DNA of 64,000 nt from Geosiphon pyriformis. Taxonomy: Eukaryota > Glomeromycota > Glomeromycetes > Archaeosporales > Geosiphonaceae. Numbering within the stretch: position 1 is the stretch's first letter; each line of letters begins with the position of its first letter. Where the stretch lies: positions 1-64,000 of the forward strand of contig JAAOMT010000012.1 in NCBI GenBank assembly GCA_016748015.1. The letters run 5' to 3'. The translations under genes and the position numbers were made by a program. Below are positions 11,600 through 23,639 of the stretch, piece by piece. Below the pieces are notes generated by a model that was not told the DNA's origin, ran no database searches, and worked only from the letters and a program-made list of their open reading frames with translations.

Positions 11600-14500
11600 T
11601 TACCACTTATTGAACATGTAAAAGTCTTTTTTCTGATATAATTTTACATAAAATAATAACAAAGCTATATATATTGCTATACTTAGTATAAGAACCACTC
11701 TTGTAATTTTGGGTGTAAGATACTCAAAAACATTATAAGTATTTCCAGATTGTAGAGCATCATCTGCAGGATGACAGAGACCAAAATCAGAAATAACAAT
11801 TTTTAAGGAGTTTGTTTTTAAAACAAAAATATTTCCAAGATATAAGTCTCTATATACTAGTTCTGATTCATGCATAAATTTTAGTCCACCAGCAATTTAA
11901 AAAAAAATATGAAGAAACATTTCTCAAGTTAAACAAAAATATTTTTATTTGAGATAAGCTTTGAGGTTCCTATGTTTTATAAATAGTAAAACTATAATAA
12001 ATTTATTAATTATAAGATCTTTGGTTATTCCATAACATTCAATAATGTATTTGCAGGTGGCACTTTGATGATGCACAATAAACTATACAAATATAGTCTT
12101 TAGTTTAAAAAAAAATTAGAATAATAAAAATTATATAGATTTCTTAAAAGAAAATATTTTATCTGAATTAATATGTTTTATATTTTGGCTATCTTTAAAA
12201 TATTTCAAAGCAATCTTTGTAATTCCAATTCATTCATACTTTTGAATATTCTTGTTCCAAAATAGAATTTTACTATTCTCTTATCTATTTTCTTTGATAA
12301 TACCAAATTTTCCCTCTTCTACTTAATTAAAAAATTCGATCTTGTCAGAAGAAATCTATTCCAAACAGTCTCTGCAGTTTTCAAAAATACTCTGTATAAA
12401 TAATATATATTGATCAATATTATCATTTTTACTATCCCATATTCCCCAAATCTTTGAAAATTATAATAATTCAAAAAAGTGGATCTTTTAATATGTTATT
12501 ACATTCTGAATATTTTGGCAAACCTGTTTCAAAAACATTATTATTACTATTATCAGTATCACAAAATGGACATATAAAAAATTTATTAATAATTATACCC
12601 AAATTGCCACATTTAAAACACTTGAATTCATCTAAAAACTGGTTAAAGAAAGCTTCAAAATCTAAAAATTCTCTGTTGAAATTATCAAGATGTTTAAACC
12701 CTCAATTTTGGAATTGTAAAATAATATATTCAAAATTGTCTTGGTCTTCTAAAATAAGTTTATAGACATTAATATTAGTAATATTATTTTAATAACATAA
12801 ATTATTTACTCTTACTGCTTTTATATAAAGTTTAAATGCTTTTTGTAGGTTTTTTGTGATTTCTTATCTTTTTTGATAATATTATTCAAGGTTATATTAT
12901 GTATTTTGATTTCCTGTTTCTGTAGTTTTTAAATAAAATTAAAATATTTTTTCATGATTTTTTACTATTTCTCATTATTTCAATAATATATTTTAATATT
13001 AGTTTGTGGATTTGGATTTTTTACTTTTTTTAGATCTTTTGTTGTTTCTAATCGATTTTAATAATATGTTTTAAGAGTATATTGTGCTTTAAATGTTCTA
13101 CCTCTGCAGTCTTTGAATAGAGTTCAAATGCTTTTTCCTCATTTTTTGTCGTTTTTTATTCATTAGCATAACAAACTGCCAGATTATATTGTGCATTTTA
13201 AATGTTTTGTCTCTGCAGCTTTTAAATAGAGCTTAAATGCTTTTTTCTCGTTTTTTGTCATTTTTTTTCCATTTTCATAACAAATTACATGATTGTATTA
13301 TGTATTTAAATGTTCTGCTTTTGCAGTCTTTAAATAAAGCTCAAATGCTTTTTTTTTGTTTTTTATCATTTCTTCTTCATTTTTATAACAAATTACAAAA
13401 TTGTATTGTGCATTTAAATGTTTTGTCTCTACAACTTTTGAATAAAGTTCAAATCCTTTTTCCTCATTTTTTGTTATTTCTTTTCTATTAGCATAACAAA
13501 ATACAAGAATGTATTATGCATTTAAATGTCCTACCTCTGCAACTTTTGAATAGAGCTCAAATGCTTTTTTCTTATTTTTTATTATTCTATTTCTATTAGC
13601 ATAACAAAGTACAAGAGCATATTGTGCATTTAAATGTCCTGTCTCTACAACTTTTGAATAAAATTTGAATGCTTTTTTCTTTTTTTTTGTCATTCCTTCT
13701 ACTTTATCATAACAAAGTACAAGAGTGTATTATGTATCTAAATTTTTTGCCTCTATTGCTTTTAAATAAAATTTGAATGCTTTATTTGAATTTTTTGTCA
13801 TTTTTTCTCTATTAGCATAACAAATTACAAGAGTGTATTGTGTATCTAAATGTTTCATCTTTGCTGCTTTTGAATAAAGTTCAAATGTTTTTTTTGAAGT
13901 TTTTATCATCCCTTCTCCTTTATCATAACAAAATGCAAAACTGTATTATGTATCTAAATATCCTGCTTCTGCAGTTTTTGAATTGAATTGAAATGCTTTT
14001 TTCTCATTTTTTGTTATTCTTTTTTTATTTTAATAACAAATTACAAAACTGTATTATGTATTTAAATGTCTTATCTCTACAACTTTTGAATAGAGCTTAA
14101 ATGCTTTTTTCTTATTTTTTGTTGTTTCTTCCCCATTAGCATAGCAAATTGCAAGAGTGTATTGTGTATTTAAATGTCCTATCTTTGCTGCTTTTGAATA
14201 AAGTTCAAATGCTTTTTTTTGATCTTTTGAAGTACCAATTCTATTATTATGACAATAATCTAAGAAAAATTGTCCAAAGAAATTTTCTGCATTTGCTGCT
14301 TTCTAAAATTTTAAAAATGCTTTTGTCAAATTAGAAATAGTTTCAATTTCATGTTCTAAACAAAAGCCAAGCAAGATATTGTCTATTGAATGCTTTAGAT
14401 TTTTATTATTTAAGCAATTGAATAAGTCTTTAAGAGTTTTTTGATTGTGCACAAAATGAATTTTAACTAAGTCAACAACTTTTAAATATTCACTAACTAG

Positions 14501-14623
14501 AAAAATGGGCAAACTTTTATTGATAACTATGAATATTCTTTCAAACCAGTCAAGGAATAAAGTTGGGTTTTTAATTGATGATTTTGAAGACATGATTTTC
14601 AAGCAACATAAATAGATTATCAA
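11600..14623 (-). pseudogene. Sel1-repeat / zinc-ribbon / protein kinase pseudogene
   Basis: Read on the minus strand, the order is: an N-terminal helical domain (14,623-14,303, Met near 14,594; LFLDWFERIF); about eleven Sel1-like repeats of 36 residues (108-bp period, about 14,281-13,094; units like AQYNFVICY..NKKKAFELYLK); a zinc-ribbon CxxC-x12-CxxC (CFKCG...FICPFC, about 12,630-12,550); then a tyrosine-kinase-like domain. That domain has a Gly loop EEGKFGII (about 12,315), beta-3 Lys ALKYFKDSQN (about 12,200), catalytic loop YRDLYLGNIF where HRD is expected (11,854), intact DFG (about 11,786) and EYLTPKITR in place of the usual APE. Many Gln and Trp codons are stops, and several changes are C-to-T or G-to-A. 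Sel1/kinase proteins are a large signalling family in arbuscular mycorrhizal fungi; this copy cannot be functional. Homology of the N-terminal domain is inferred from position. Confidence 0.88.
13094..14281 (-). repeat. Sel1-like repeat array, 108-bp period, about 11 units
   Basis: On the plus strand the landmark AAATGT(T/C)(C/T)T....CTGCAG(C/T)(C/T)TTT recurs near 13,094, 13,200, 13,308, 13,416, 13,524, 13,632, 13,740, 13,848, 13,956, 14,064 and 14,172. The constant 108 bp equals 36 residues, the usual Sel1 spacing. Translated on the minus strand each unit carries the AFELY(L/S)K helix and an AQY..(A/V)ICY helix. Period and phase are kept although frames are interrupted, so array length was conserved after coding decay. 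Confidence 0.9.
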
Positions 14624-15595
14624 ATCTTAAATGTTTTGTATGGATAAAAAAGGATTTTCAAGACTAATAAATAAGAATTTCAAATTTTCGAAAAGGCTAA
14701 ATCAGAAATTTTAGAAAGTTCTGAAAATAAATCTTACTTTATTCCTTTATTTACATGGTTTAAACATCTGGAACTCAAATAACTGCAAAGACTAACAATA
14801 GTTGTCATTGTCTTATTGCTATTTTTAAATAAAAACTTATAGTTTGCTGGTTTTAATAGCTCATAAATTTCTTAAACACATAATCTAGTTCTAAGGTTGT
14901 GATGGTTTTTGTTCACTCTAGTCACTTTTACAATTTCAGTGATAGCTTTAATAACAGATTTAATATAATTTTCTTAGCTTTTGCTTGCATAAAATTTATC
15001 TTGGATTTCAGCGAGTTAATAATTCAGATATCTACTTTATGACTTTTGTCAATAAATCATTATAAAAAAAGCTAAACCTCAATATTTACTTTGATATTGT
15101 TAAAACTTTAAACTTTTATCTGTTTTAACCATCTTTTACTTGACAAATATATTATACAAATCTACTTAAAAAAGTTATATCTTTTAGAACTCAGTATAAA
15201 ATTTGATGTATTTTGGCATTACTTTATTAAATAAAAAATAATTTGGCTTTAATAAAACAATTAGTAAGATTTACTCAAAGAAAAAAATTTAAGTATATTG
15301 AAATTTAAAATATAATTTCTTCAAATGTAAGTTTTGGAAATGGATAAAGTTTAAGAATAATTCATTTTGCTACTTTTTCTGTGAGCTCTTGTCTTTTAAG
15401 TCAAAGTATTTTAAATAAAAATTGTTTAGCAAGACCAAAATATATTAAAGAAGTTTTGTAAAGTTATAAAAAATACTAGTGTTTCTTTTTAATTAATATA
15501 ATATTTAATGAAGTCGAATCAATTAGTTAGAATAGACTTTTTATAAATTAATTATAATTCGAAATCTACTAGCAAACTTTATTAACTTTAAAAAA
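14624..15595. other. AT-rich DNA with a possible coding remnant near 14,770-14,940 (minus)
   Basis: Minus-strand reading around 14,940-14,770 gives readable pieces (EIYELLKPANYKFLFKN, then NKTMTTIVSLCSYLSSR) broken by stops. I do not recognise a family. The remainder is AT-rich with nothing clear; it probably contains the 3' continuation of the Gypsy-2 element whose Gag lies next to it. Confidence 0.3.
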
Positions 15596-15599
15596 TACC

Positions 15600-16320
15600 T
15601 ATCTAATTAAGTTTTTAATATATATATATTGTATGGCTGTAACTAAGTCTGTTAGAGCATGAGAGCAAACTTTCTTAATTAAGTTATTTTTCAATCCTGC
15701 AATAAACTGATTCAAAATTTGAACATTGGAGTAATAGTCATTGGCTTTCAATTATTGAATTCATTTGAGAAGTTTGTTGAATTTCCCAAAATAAGTCTTA
15801 ACAGTTTTAGATGATTTTTGTTTAATATAGTAAAAGTAATTTTAAAGAGTAATAAAGATATTGTTGTTAGTAAATTGCTCCAAGAAAGCATCTTTAAATG
15901 CTTGGCAGCCTTCAAAAGATTCAGTCAGATTTTCAAACTATTCTCTTGCTGTTTTTTGGAGAAAGTATGAGATTGCTTTTATCATTTTTGTTGTATTTTA
16001 TTTGTTTATATCTTCTGCTTTCTAGATTTTGTCAAGCTATTCTTGTGGACCAGTGTTAGTATTTTTTTTCTGTAAATTCAGTGATTTTTACAATGTATAT
16101 AGTTGCCATTTCTTCTTTGTTTTTAATAGTTTCTTCTTGTTTTGATTTGGTATTTTTATTTTTTAAGTTTTCTAAGTAATTATTTTGGTTTTCTTCTAAG
16201 TAATTAAGAAGATTGGTGCTGGTTGATATTGGTTCTTGCTGTTAAATAGGACTTTTAGGTAACTGAAAATCTTCTAGTCTTAAAAACTAGATAAGTGGTA
16301 AGTTAGGAGTTTGTGGTTAA
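15600..16320 (-). pseudogene. Gypsy-2 Gag (retrotransposon gag domain), decayed
   Basis: The minus strand reads KAISYFLQKTAREWFENL, then FEGCQAFKDAFLEQFTNN, FYYIKQKSSKTVKTYFGKF, and QILNQFIAGLKNNLIKKV. This is the classic Retrotrans_gag layout (hydrophobic L.g.A..W, then F...F...F, then the QF..GL.. helix). It forms the capsid-like particle of a Ty3/Gypsy element. Stops at former Gln codons make it non-functional. It lies 3' of the Gypsy-2 LTR (16,868-17,600) and its primer-binding site. No pol genes of this family were recognised in the window. Confidence 0.75.
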
Positions 16321-16844
16321 ACAAATAAAATTGAAAATGATGTAATAAAAAGTGATAATTTGGCATTGGTTCTTTGTTTGAGTGTTTGCAAGTGTTTGGC
16401 AGTTGTTTTTAGTGTGTTGTAAGTTGTATGACTAACTTAAAATGTTTTTTTTTTCTGTTTTCTACTGTTGCTATTTTCTGGTTTTGATTTAAAGTCAAGA
16501 AAATATTTGAACTGTACTGGATATTTTTTTTTACAATACTGAATAATATTATAGTTGAGTTTATGAAAATAGATGTCAAGTGTTTACTGTTAAGGTCTTC
16601 AGTTTTTAAATTAAAATAATGTAATAGATTTTCATAGATGTGGCTTCTAACTTCTGAAATGGTTTTGTTTCCAAAAAAATAATTTTTGATGTCATTTTTA
16701 ATGTATTAGTATAATGTTTTCTTGAAAATTTGAATTTCGTTTTGGATATTAAATCTTTGCTTGCAATAAATGTAAATTGACTGATAATATTCTAGAGTTA
16801 TTGTGTCTGATGTAATCACTACTTTAAAGTTATTACTGCTGTAT

Positions 16845-16867
16845 TATTTCTGTAAAAGAGCACCAAA
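16845..16867 (-). other. Gypsy-2 primer-binding site
   Basis: Directly after the LTR end (GTAATA on the minus strand) comes TTTGGTGCTCTTTTACAG. TGG pairs with the CCA end of a tRNA, as in standard Ty3/Gypsy sites. The first nine bases equal those of the otherwise different Gypsy-1 family. Confidence 0.55.
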
Positions 16868-17600
16868 TATTACTAAAAGTTTTTTGTCTTTTTTTTTAAA
16901 TGTTGTTAATGCTTATTGACTGTAAATTCACATTTTTTGTAAGTAATTGAACCTTTAATAACTGAATTTATCATCAAATTATCTCCTATAATTTGAACTG
17001 TTGGGCTTATAAATGAAATGGTTAATTCTATACTAGTTATTTTATGTAGTTATATTGTAGTAAATGTTAATTTTTTTCTAGAAATTGCTTGTCTAGAAGC
17101 TCATTAAAAATATGTAGTTACTTTGCTGTAAAAATCAACTTTTTTACAGAAATCTCATCTGTAGGTTATCCTAATGATAATAATAAAAAAAATAAAATGT
17201 TGTCAAGGAAAACGTTTTCTATCTAGACCTAAAGTTACTAACAGATTATTGAAATTGGTAGTTAATCAATTTTAAAATGTTAATTGAATTTTGTGAATTT
17301 CAAGTATAATAATTAAGGATTTGGTTTTTGAATATTTAATTTTTATTTGATTTTGTAAATATGTATAAAAAATGATTTGTTTTAATTAAGATATTTAAAA
17401 TAAAATACATTTTCTTGAAAAAAAAAGCTTTTCTTTTATACAATTTGCTGTAGTACTAGTTTTTAAACTTCCACTTTTTTTTTGCTATAATTTTGGCAAA
17501 CTACAAGTTATTTCTACAAATTATTAATTATTTCAGCCAATTTTTACTAATTTTGGCAAATTTTTGAATATTAAATGATTCAAGATATTGTGTAATTTAA
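16868..17600 (-). repeat. Gypsy-2 LTR (5' LTR of the 15.6-kb Gag)
   Basis: This block is closely similar to 43,790-44,530, sharing for example CTTTTTTTTTAAATGTT, TAACTGAATTTATC, GGGCTTATAA and AATCAACTTTTTTACA, in the same order. The copy here is followed on the minus strand by a primer-binding site and Gag, so it is a 5' LTR. The outer boundary near 17,600 is approximate. The copy at 43.8 kb is split by a foldback-like insertion. Confidence 0.7.
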
Positions 17601-17609
17601 TCATTTTAA

Positions 17610-19403
17610 TTTTTATGATACAAATCGGATTATTAATTGAATAATAATATTTGATAATTTGATTAACTAATAAGTGATAATTAAAATAATAATAATATAT
17701 ATTTATTAATGCTAGAAATTAGAAGAATAATTTTATGCTAATTAATTAGTTATTTAACTTTGTTTTACAATCTATTTTTAAGTGTTCTTGTTTACTATAG
17801 TAATAACAGATACATGTTTTTTGTTACCATGACTAATATAATAATAATAGATATAATTAACTGAAATCATAATTATAGTTTTTTAGATTATTATGATGTT
17901 GAAAAAACTGATAAATTGTTTAATTATAAGTTAAATATTCCTTAATCTTTTGGTTAATTGTTTGTCTAAATTGTTTTAATTTGGTATTTAACTCAAATGA
18001 TTTGTTTATTACTAGATTTGCAGTTTGGATGTAATTGGCTTTAAATTTAACTAACTTAAAATTTTTGGTATAAGTAACTGTGCTTTAAAGTGTGTTTAAA
18101 TATAATAAGTATATTTGTTATAACAAATTACTGTATAATCTATAAATAAATTGATTCAAGATCTGTAATATTGTAAAATAGTCAGCATTAACTGCTTGAA
18201 TTTGGCATAAATTTTTGAAGAAATGTCCTAAATAAGTGATAATTGCTTTGTTATTACTTTGCTTAATTGTAGTAAAACCAATAATAACCAATTAATACTG
18301 TTGTAATTACTGAAATATTGTAGAAACACGACTTGGAATGTGTTAAAAGTTTGTGGTTTGTTAACTAGACTCTAATATCACAAATTAGTAATATCTTGTA
18401 AAAAGTAGAGAATTATTTAAATAGCTTTAGTATTATTTTATTCATTGACTGCAATAGTTTTTACCATATCATTTAATTATGCTTAAGTATTATTTTCTTT
18501 TTTGGTAAATTTTTTAAGTTTAACAATTGGTACATATACTATTTGTTCTAAAAATAAGTTAATTGGTGGTTAATGAAGATAGTTATTAGTATAATAGAAG
18601 AATTAATTTGGATAACTAAAAGTAAATTGTTGTTAAAAATAGGAGTAAAGTTTGAATATTTTGGGTTTTGCTGAGTTTGAACTTCTGAATTATTTGGAAT
18701 TGGGTTTTGATTATTGTTTTTTTGATTGTTGTTTTCTTTTTCTTTTGATTCAGTTTTTGTTCAATTACTGATAAATTCGAAATTTGATTGAAATGGCAAT
18801 GTTAAAAGTTTTAATAAAGTTGTTAGTTATAACAATTTTTTCAAAAAATTTAAATTATAAGTTTTTAATAATTTAGTTTTTTTTAATTAATTTAAAATAA
18901 TATTCATGCTAATGGTATTTTTGATGTAGATATAATTGTTGATATTATCTAAATAATGTTTTTGGGTCTATAATAATATAATAAATAGATGAGTAAAATA
19001 ACTCTTGGTTTTTTTCAAGTAAGCAGTTGTATTTTTTTGGTGTTTTTGCTAGAATTTATAACTTTTTTTTTTGTTTACAAAGATAATAAGAAATTTAGTT
19101 GAGTGTGTTTTCAATTTCTCAATTTATTTCTATGATTAATGTAGTAAACAGATAATTTTGTAGAAGTATAGTACTTTAAAGTAATTTACTGTAGAAATTT
19201 TTGAAAGTGGTTTCTGAATTTTTTTGGTTTTTTAAGTAGAATATAATTTTTTATTGACATAAAAATTGAAAGCTAATTTTGCTGACCAATAATTACTTGT
19301 CAATTCAAAGTGAGTTTGATAATATTAAAATAAAGTCTTTGTAAATCTCAAGTGATTTGTCTTTATTATTTCTAATTTTGTCACTATTCTGAATAATAGA
19401 TAT
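17610..19403 (-). pseudogene. Gypsy-1 copy G4: leader and Gag, decayed
   Basis: Minus-strand sequence homologous to the leader and Gag of G2 (57,620-58,410). The conserved C-terminal part reads NYIQTANLVINKSFELNTKLKQF near 18,030-17,960, matching NYAQAINLVMNKSSNLNSKLKQF of G2. A CCHC zinc knuckle, C-YY-C-SKQE-H-LKID-C, is intact near 17,830-17,780. Numerous TAA/TAG/TGA codons replace Gln and Trp. The copy ends abruptly near 17,610 where the Gypsy-2 LTR begins, so pol is missing here. The nucleic-acid-binding knuckle has escaped mutation by chance or because its Cys codons lie in protected context. Confidence 0.72.
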
Positions 19404-19446
19404 TGGTACTAGTTTTCTGTTAGATTATATCTTATAAAAAGCTCCA
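19404..19446 (-). other. Gypsy-1 primer-binding-site hairpin, copy in G4
   Basis: A 43-nt segment following the LTR end on the minus strand begins TGGAGCTTTTTATAAG and ends ACTAGTACCA. It corresponds to the inverted repeat at the primer-binding sites of G2 and B, but its stem is eroded by two mismatches in the outer seven pairs. Confidence 0.6.
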
Positions 19447-19448
19447 AA

Positions 19449-20240
19449 TATTATAAATAATTATTTGAAGTGTTAAAACAAATAACAAATTTGTAATTTG
19501 ATGTTTAATAGTTATTTTTAATGATAATTTTTGAAGGTTTTGGTATTTAAAAATTTTGGTTAAGTTTTTTGTATAATAAACAAAGATTCAAGTAATGGTT
19601 TTTTCTCAATTTCTGTTTTTAGCATGATAATTTGTTTAATTTGGCAGTTATGTTTTTTTAGTAAGTTATTCTTAAGTTTTCTATTTTTGTTTTATGAGTT
19701 TTTTACCAGACTATTTTTGATATCAATTATTCAGTACTTAATTTTTTAATCAATTAGTAAATAACAAAACCAAATAAAAAAAATAAAAAATTAATATCTT
19801 GTCAATAGCCATGATCAAGAGTTATTGGTCTAGTATAGTTAAGTATTAAATTTTATTAACATGAATTTTTAATAGTATGAAAGTAATTAATATTCTTTAA
19901 TTAAGCAATAATAATATAAATTGAATAGTAATAGATATTTTTATTGATATAAATATAATTTTATTTTAAATTATAAAAAACTATCTTTTAAAAAAAAATA
20001 TTTGTTAACTATTAATTAGTTATTACTGTTCTGTTTTTTTTGCTTTTAATACTTTTGCTATATATATATAATTCATATTATATAAAATTTTACACATTTC
20101 TACTTTTTTTTGTGCTACTTTTTAGAAATATGCTTATTTTTAAAAATGTGTTTATTTATTAATTACAATTTTCTTATTGGCTTATTTTTTTATAATCTGT
20201 TTTTTCTATCTTTTCTTGTATTTTTTTTATAATTAATAAT
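19449..20240 (-). repeat. Gypsy-1 LTR of copy G4 (5' LTR)
   Basis: Homologous to the LTR at 45,451-46,350 along most of its length, e.g. ATAATTATTTGA near the end and TCAATAGCCATGATCAAGAG near 19,805. On the minus strand it ends in GTAATATTTGG, joining the primer-binding site. The outer end near 20,240 is approximate and abuts oppositely oriented G3. Confidence 0.72.
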
Positions 20241-22442
20241 AATTAGCATGCAAAATAAAAAATAAATTTATTACTATTCAATTATACAGTACATTATAAA
20301 AAAAAATAAAGATGCCAATAACTTGTCACAAATAAAACATTTCATTTCAAAAATATATCAAAAAATAAATACATAAAAATATTAACAATTCTAATATTAT
20401 ATTAATACTTAATAGTTCAAGAAAAAATTATTTTAAAAAAAACAAAACAATATAAAACAACAATTAAAATACTTTATTACTTACCAAAATATATTATATT
20501 GAAAAAACAGAAAAGATCTAAACCAGCCACTCAAAATAATCACAAAACCAAAGAAAAAACAATACTATTTAATATGTACTTAGATCCAATAGCAAAATAT
20601 TTTTATAAAAAAGCAAACATAAAAAACTCTAAAAAAATACTATTAGCTATTAATATATCTAAATATTATTCAATATGTTTAAAATTGTAATGTTTATTAA
20701 AAAAAAAGAGAAACAAAATCCAATAAATCATTAAAACCAATCAAAATGAGACAACTATTTGATCAGATTAGAATTAACTTAATAAAACTATTAATAATAG
20801 TTAGCAAAAGTAATTAATATATAGCAGTAGTTATTCATTATCTCACAAAATAGCCAAAAGCTAAAACCATTTAAAAAGCAGATTCAAAATTTGTAGCTAA
20901 ATTTATATATCAAGATTTGATTTATTAACATAAATGTTTAAAAAAATTGTTATTAGATTAAAAACCTTATTTTGTAAACAAAACATTAATAAAATTAAGT
21001 CAAAAATTTGGAATTAAAAGACTGTTATTATTTTTATATTATCTATAAACAAATAACTTAGTCAAAAAATTTAATAGAACATTATACAAAACAATAGCTA
21101 AAATCAGCCAAAAAAACTAAAACAAATAAGATTTGTTTATATTATCAGTATTATTTGCTTATTGAATAATAAAATAAGATATTATATAAATAATATTATT
21201 TAAACTAGTATATAAAAGAACAGCAATATTATCAGTTGAAATAGATATCAATACATATTTAATAAAACCAATAACAGAAGTCAAGATTTAAAAAACATTG
21301 CTGAAAAAAACATATAACTTAATGAAACTCTAGAAAACAAAAGACAAAAAATAGTTAATAATATACAAAAATCTTAAAAAACAAAAAAAATGACATAACA
21401 ACCAATTACCAAATAAACTGGTCAAATTTAAAATTGAAAACAAAGTATTTTTACATTATATCAAAACAAAAAAACAATAGAATAAAAAGTTTAATTCTAA
21501 ATAAGATAATTCATTTAATATCAAAAAAATTCTAAAAAATAGAGCTTATAAATTAAAATAGAATAACAAAATTTTAATTAAAGCAGCACATAATAATTGA
21601 CTGAAACTATATTACATTATAGTAGTATTATATACCAATAATATTCTACAATTGAGAGTACAAAAAATACTAGTTAAACCAGATAAGATTTTACAAGATT
21701 TAGAATTAATTATAATTATTAAAAAAAATGCAGAAAAGTAGATCAAGTTAATAGTATATAAAAACTCAGTATATGTGACAAAAACAACAATAAAAGATAA
21801 AAATTCCAAACCACATTCACAATAACCCAACAATTATTTCAAATTATAAATTAACAACAATTGGACATAAAAATAATTATTAATTTCAAATAATTTGTTA
21901 TAAAACACAAAGAGAAAAAAAAAGCAAAAATTATTTTATATTAACAACCACAAAACTAAACAAAGCATTTATCAAATAAAATTATAGAAAAAGTAAAAAA
22001 CACTTTTAGAAAAATACTAATTACTATTTCAATTAAAAAATTAATTAAATAAAATTGAAAGTTATAGATGAAACAACTTCTAATAACATATTGCAACTAT
22101 CAGTTAAAACAAAAGCTAAATATTTAGAAATTATATATTAACAAATTCAAAAAAATGTTTAATCAAAAAATAGTACAACAAATTAAAAACTTTATAAAAA
22201 AAAACAAATTCTATACTATACATCAAAACAATTTATTAATTACATACTATATTTTAAGATTATTCAGAAATACTACTATTTTTAGACATAAAAATAATAA
22301 CTATTAATCAGTGGAAAAAAAATAACCAACTCTTAATTCAAAGACATAAGAACCAGAATTGAACAAATAATATTAGATAAAAAAGTAATAAACTTAATTC
22401 AAAATAAAAATTTCAACAGAATTCAATACTAAAAAAAAATAT
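20240..22442 (+). pseudogene. Gypsy-1 copy G3: integrase and 3' pol, decayed
   Basis: Plus-strand sequence collinear with G2 from about 62,610 onward: RNase H end, H2C2 region and integrase core. Around 20,745, GAGACAACTATTTGATCA corresponds to GGGACAACCATTTAATAA of G2, showing paired G-to-A and C-to-T changes. A further C-terminal region (LQLRVQKILVKPDKILQDLE, about 21,650-21,720) lies beyond what the window shows for G2. No frame is intact. It is 5'-truncated at about 20,240, adjoining G4 in the opposite direction, and continues into its own 3' LTR. Confidence 0.75.
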
Positions 22443-23335
22443 TATTATTCATAGAAAAAAAGTACAAAAAAAAAATAAAAAACAGATTATAAAATAGACT
22501 AATAAGAAAATAGTATTTAACAAGTAAGTATATTTTTAGGAAATTATAATATATTTTTAAAAAATTACAACATATTTTCAAAAATAAGTACATTTCCAAA
22601 AAGAAATGTAAAAAAAAGTAAAAATATATAGAATTTTATATAATACAAATTATGTATATATAGTAAAAGTATTAAAAACAAAAAAAAACAAAACAATAAC
22701 AAATAATTACTAATTAGCAAATACTTTTTTCTTCAAAAAATAGTTTTTTATAATTTAAAGTAAAATTATATCCATATTAATAAAATATTAATTAATCTAT
22801 TTTTTATAAAAATAACTTTGCTAATTTCTTTTTTGGCTAATATTTTGTTTATTTTATTATCATCTAATTTATATTATTATTGCTTAATTAAAAAATATTA
22901 ATTATATTTATATTATCAACAATCTATGTTAATAAAATCCAATACTTAACTACATTAAACTAATAGCTTTTGATCATAACTATTAACAAAATATTAATTT
23001 TTTATTTTTATTTTTTTGTTATTTATTAATTAATTAAGAGATTAAGTATTGAGTAATTAACATAAAGAATAGCTTGATAAAAAACCCATAAAACAAAAAT
23101 AGAAAACTTAAAAATAATTTATTAAAAAAGCATAACTGTCAGATTAAATCAGTCACTATACTAAAAAAAAAATTACAAAAGAAACAACCAGTTTGAATTT
23201 CTGTTTATTATACAAAAAATTTAACCAAAACTTTTAGATTACAAAATCTTCAGAAATTATCATTATCAATAACTATTGAATACTAAATTACAGATTTGTT
23301 ATTTATTTCAACATTCTAAATAATCACCTGTAACA
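22443..23335 (+). repeat. Gypsy-1 LTR of copy G3 (3' LTR)
   Basis: It begins TATTATTCATAG (TGTTATTCATAG in the best copy) after an A-rich tract and ends AATCACCTGTAACA, identical to the end of other Gypsy-1 LTRs. Length is 893 bp, close to the 903 bp of B's first LTR. The sequence after the end (GTATG) is not a primer-binding site, as expected for a 3' LTR. Confidence 0.8.
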
Positions 23336-23639
23336 GTATGTATAATAAGTATAATATTTTAAAAAAAGATAATTTTTTGGTTTTGGCAGGTATTTTAATT
23401 TAGTAAATTAATTACATCTGCAAAAATGCTTATTAAAAATTAAAATGTGTTTAAAGTTTATTAAATTTTTTAATTATATTTATAATAGCTATATTAACAA
23501 AATTATAACAAATTTTGGCTTAATTAGTAAGTATACAGTTTATAATAATCTAAATTAAAGTAAAATGTTTTTTTTTTATATAAAGAATTTTTTATAATCT
23601 ATTTTTTTATAAAGTCTGGTAACATAATTTTTTTTTAGT
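23336..23639. other. AT-rich DNA between Gypsy-1 G3 and LINE L3
   Basis: About 300 bp of AT-rich sequence after the G3 LTR. No feature recognised; it may be an unreadable 5' continuation of LINE L3. Confidence 0.5.

Noticed and set aside
13237-14334. Repeated plus-strand frames with LNVLLLQSLNK-type repeats, resembling a leucine-rich repeat protein
   Set aside because: They are the reverse strand of the Sel1 array; the minus-strand reading gives the canonical 36-residue Sel1 motif.
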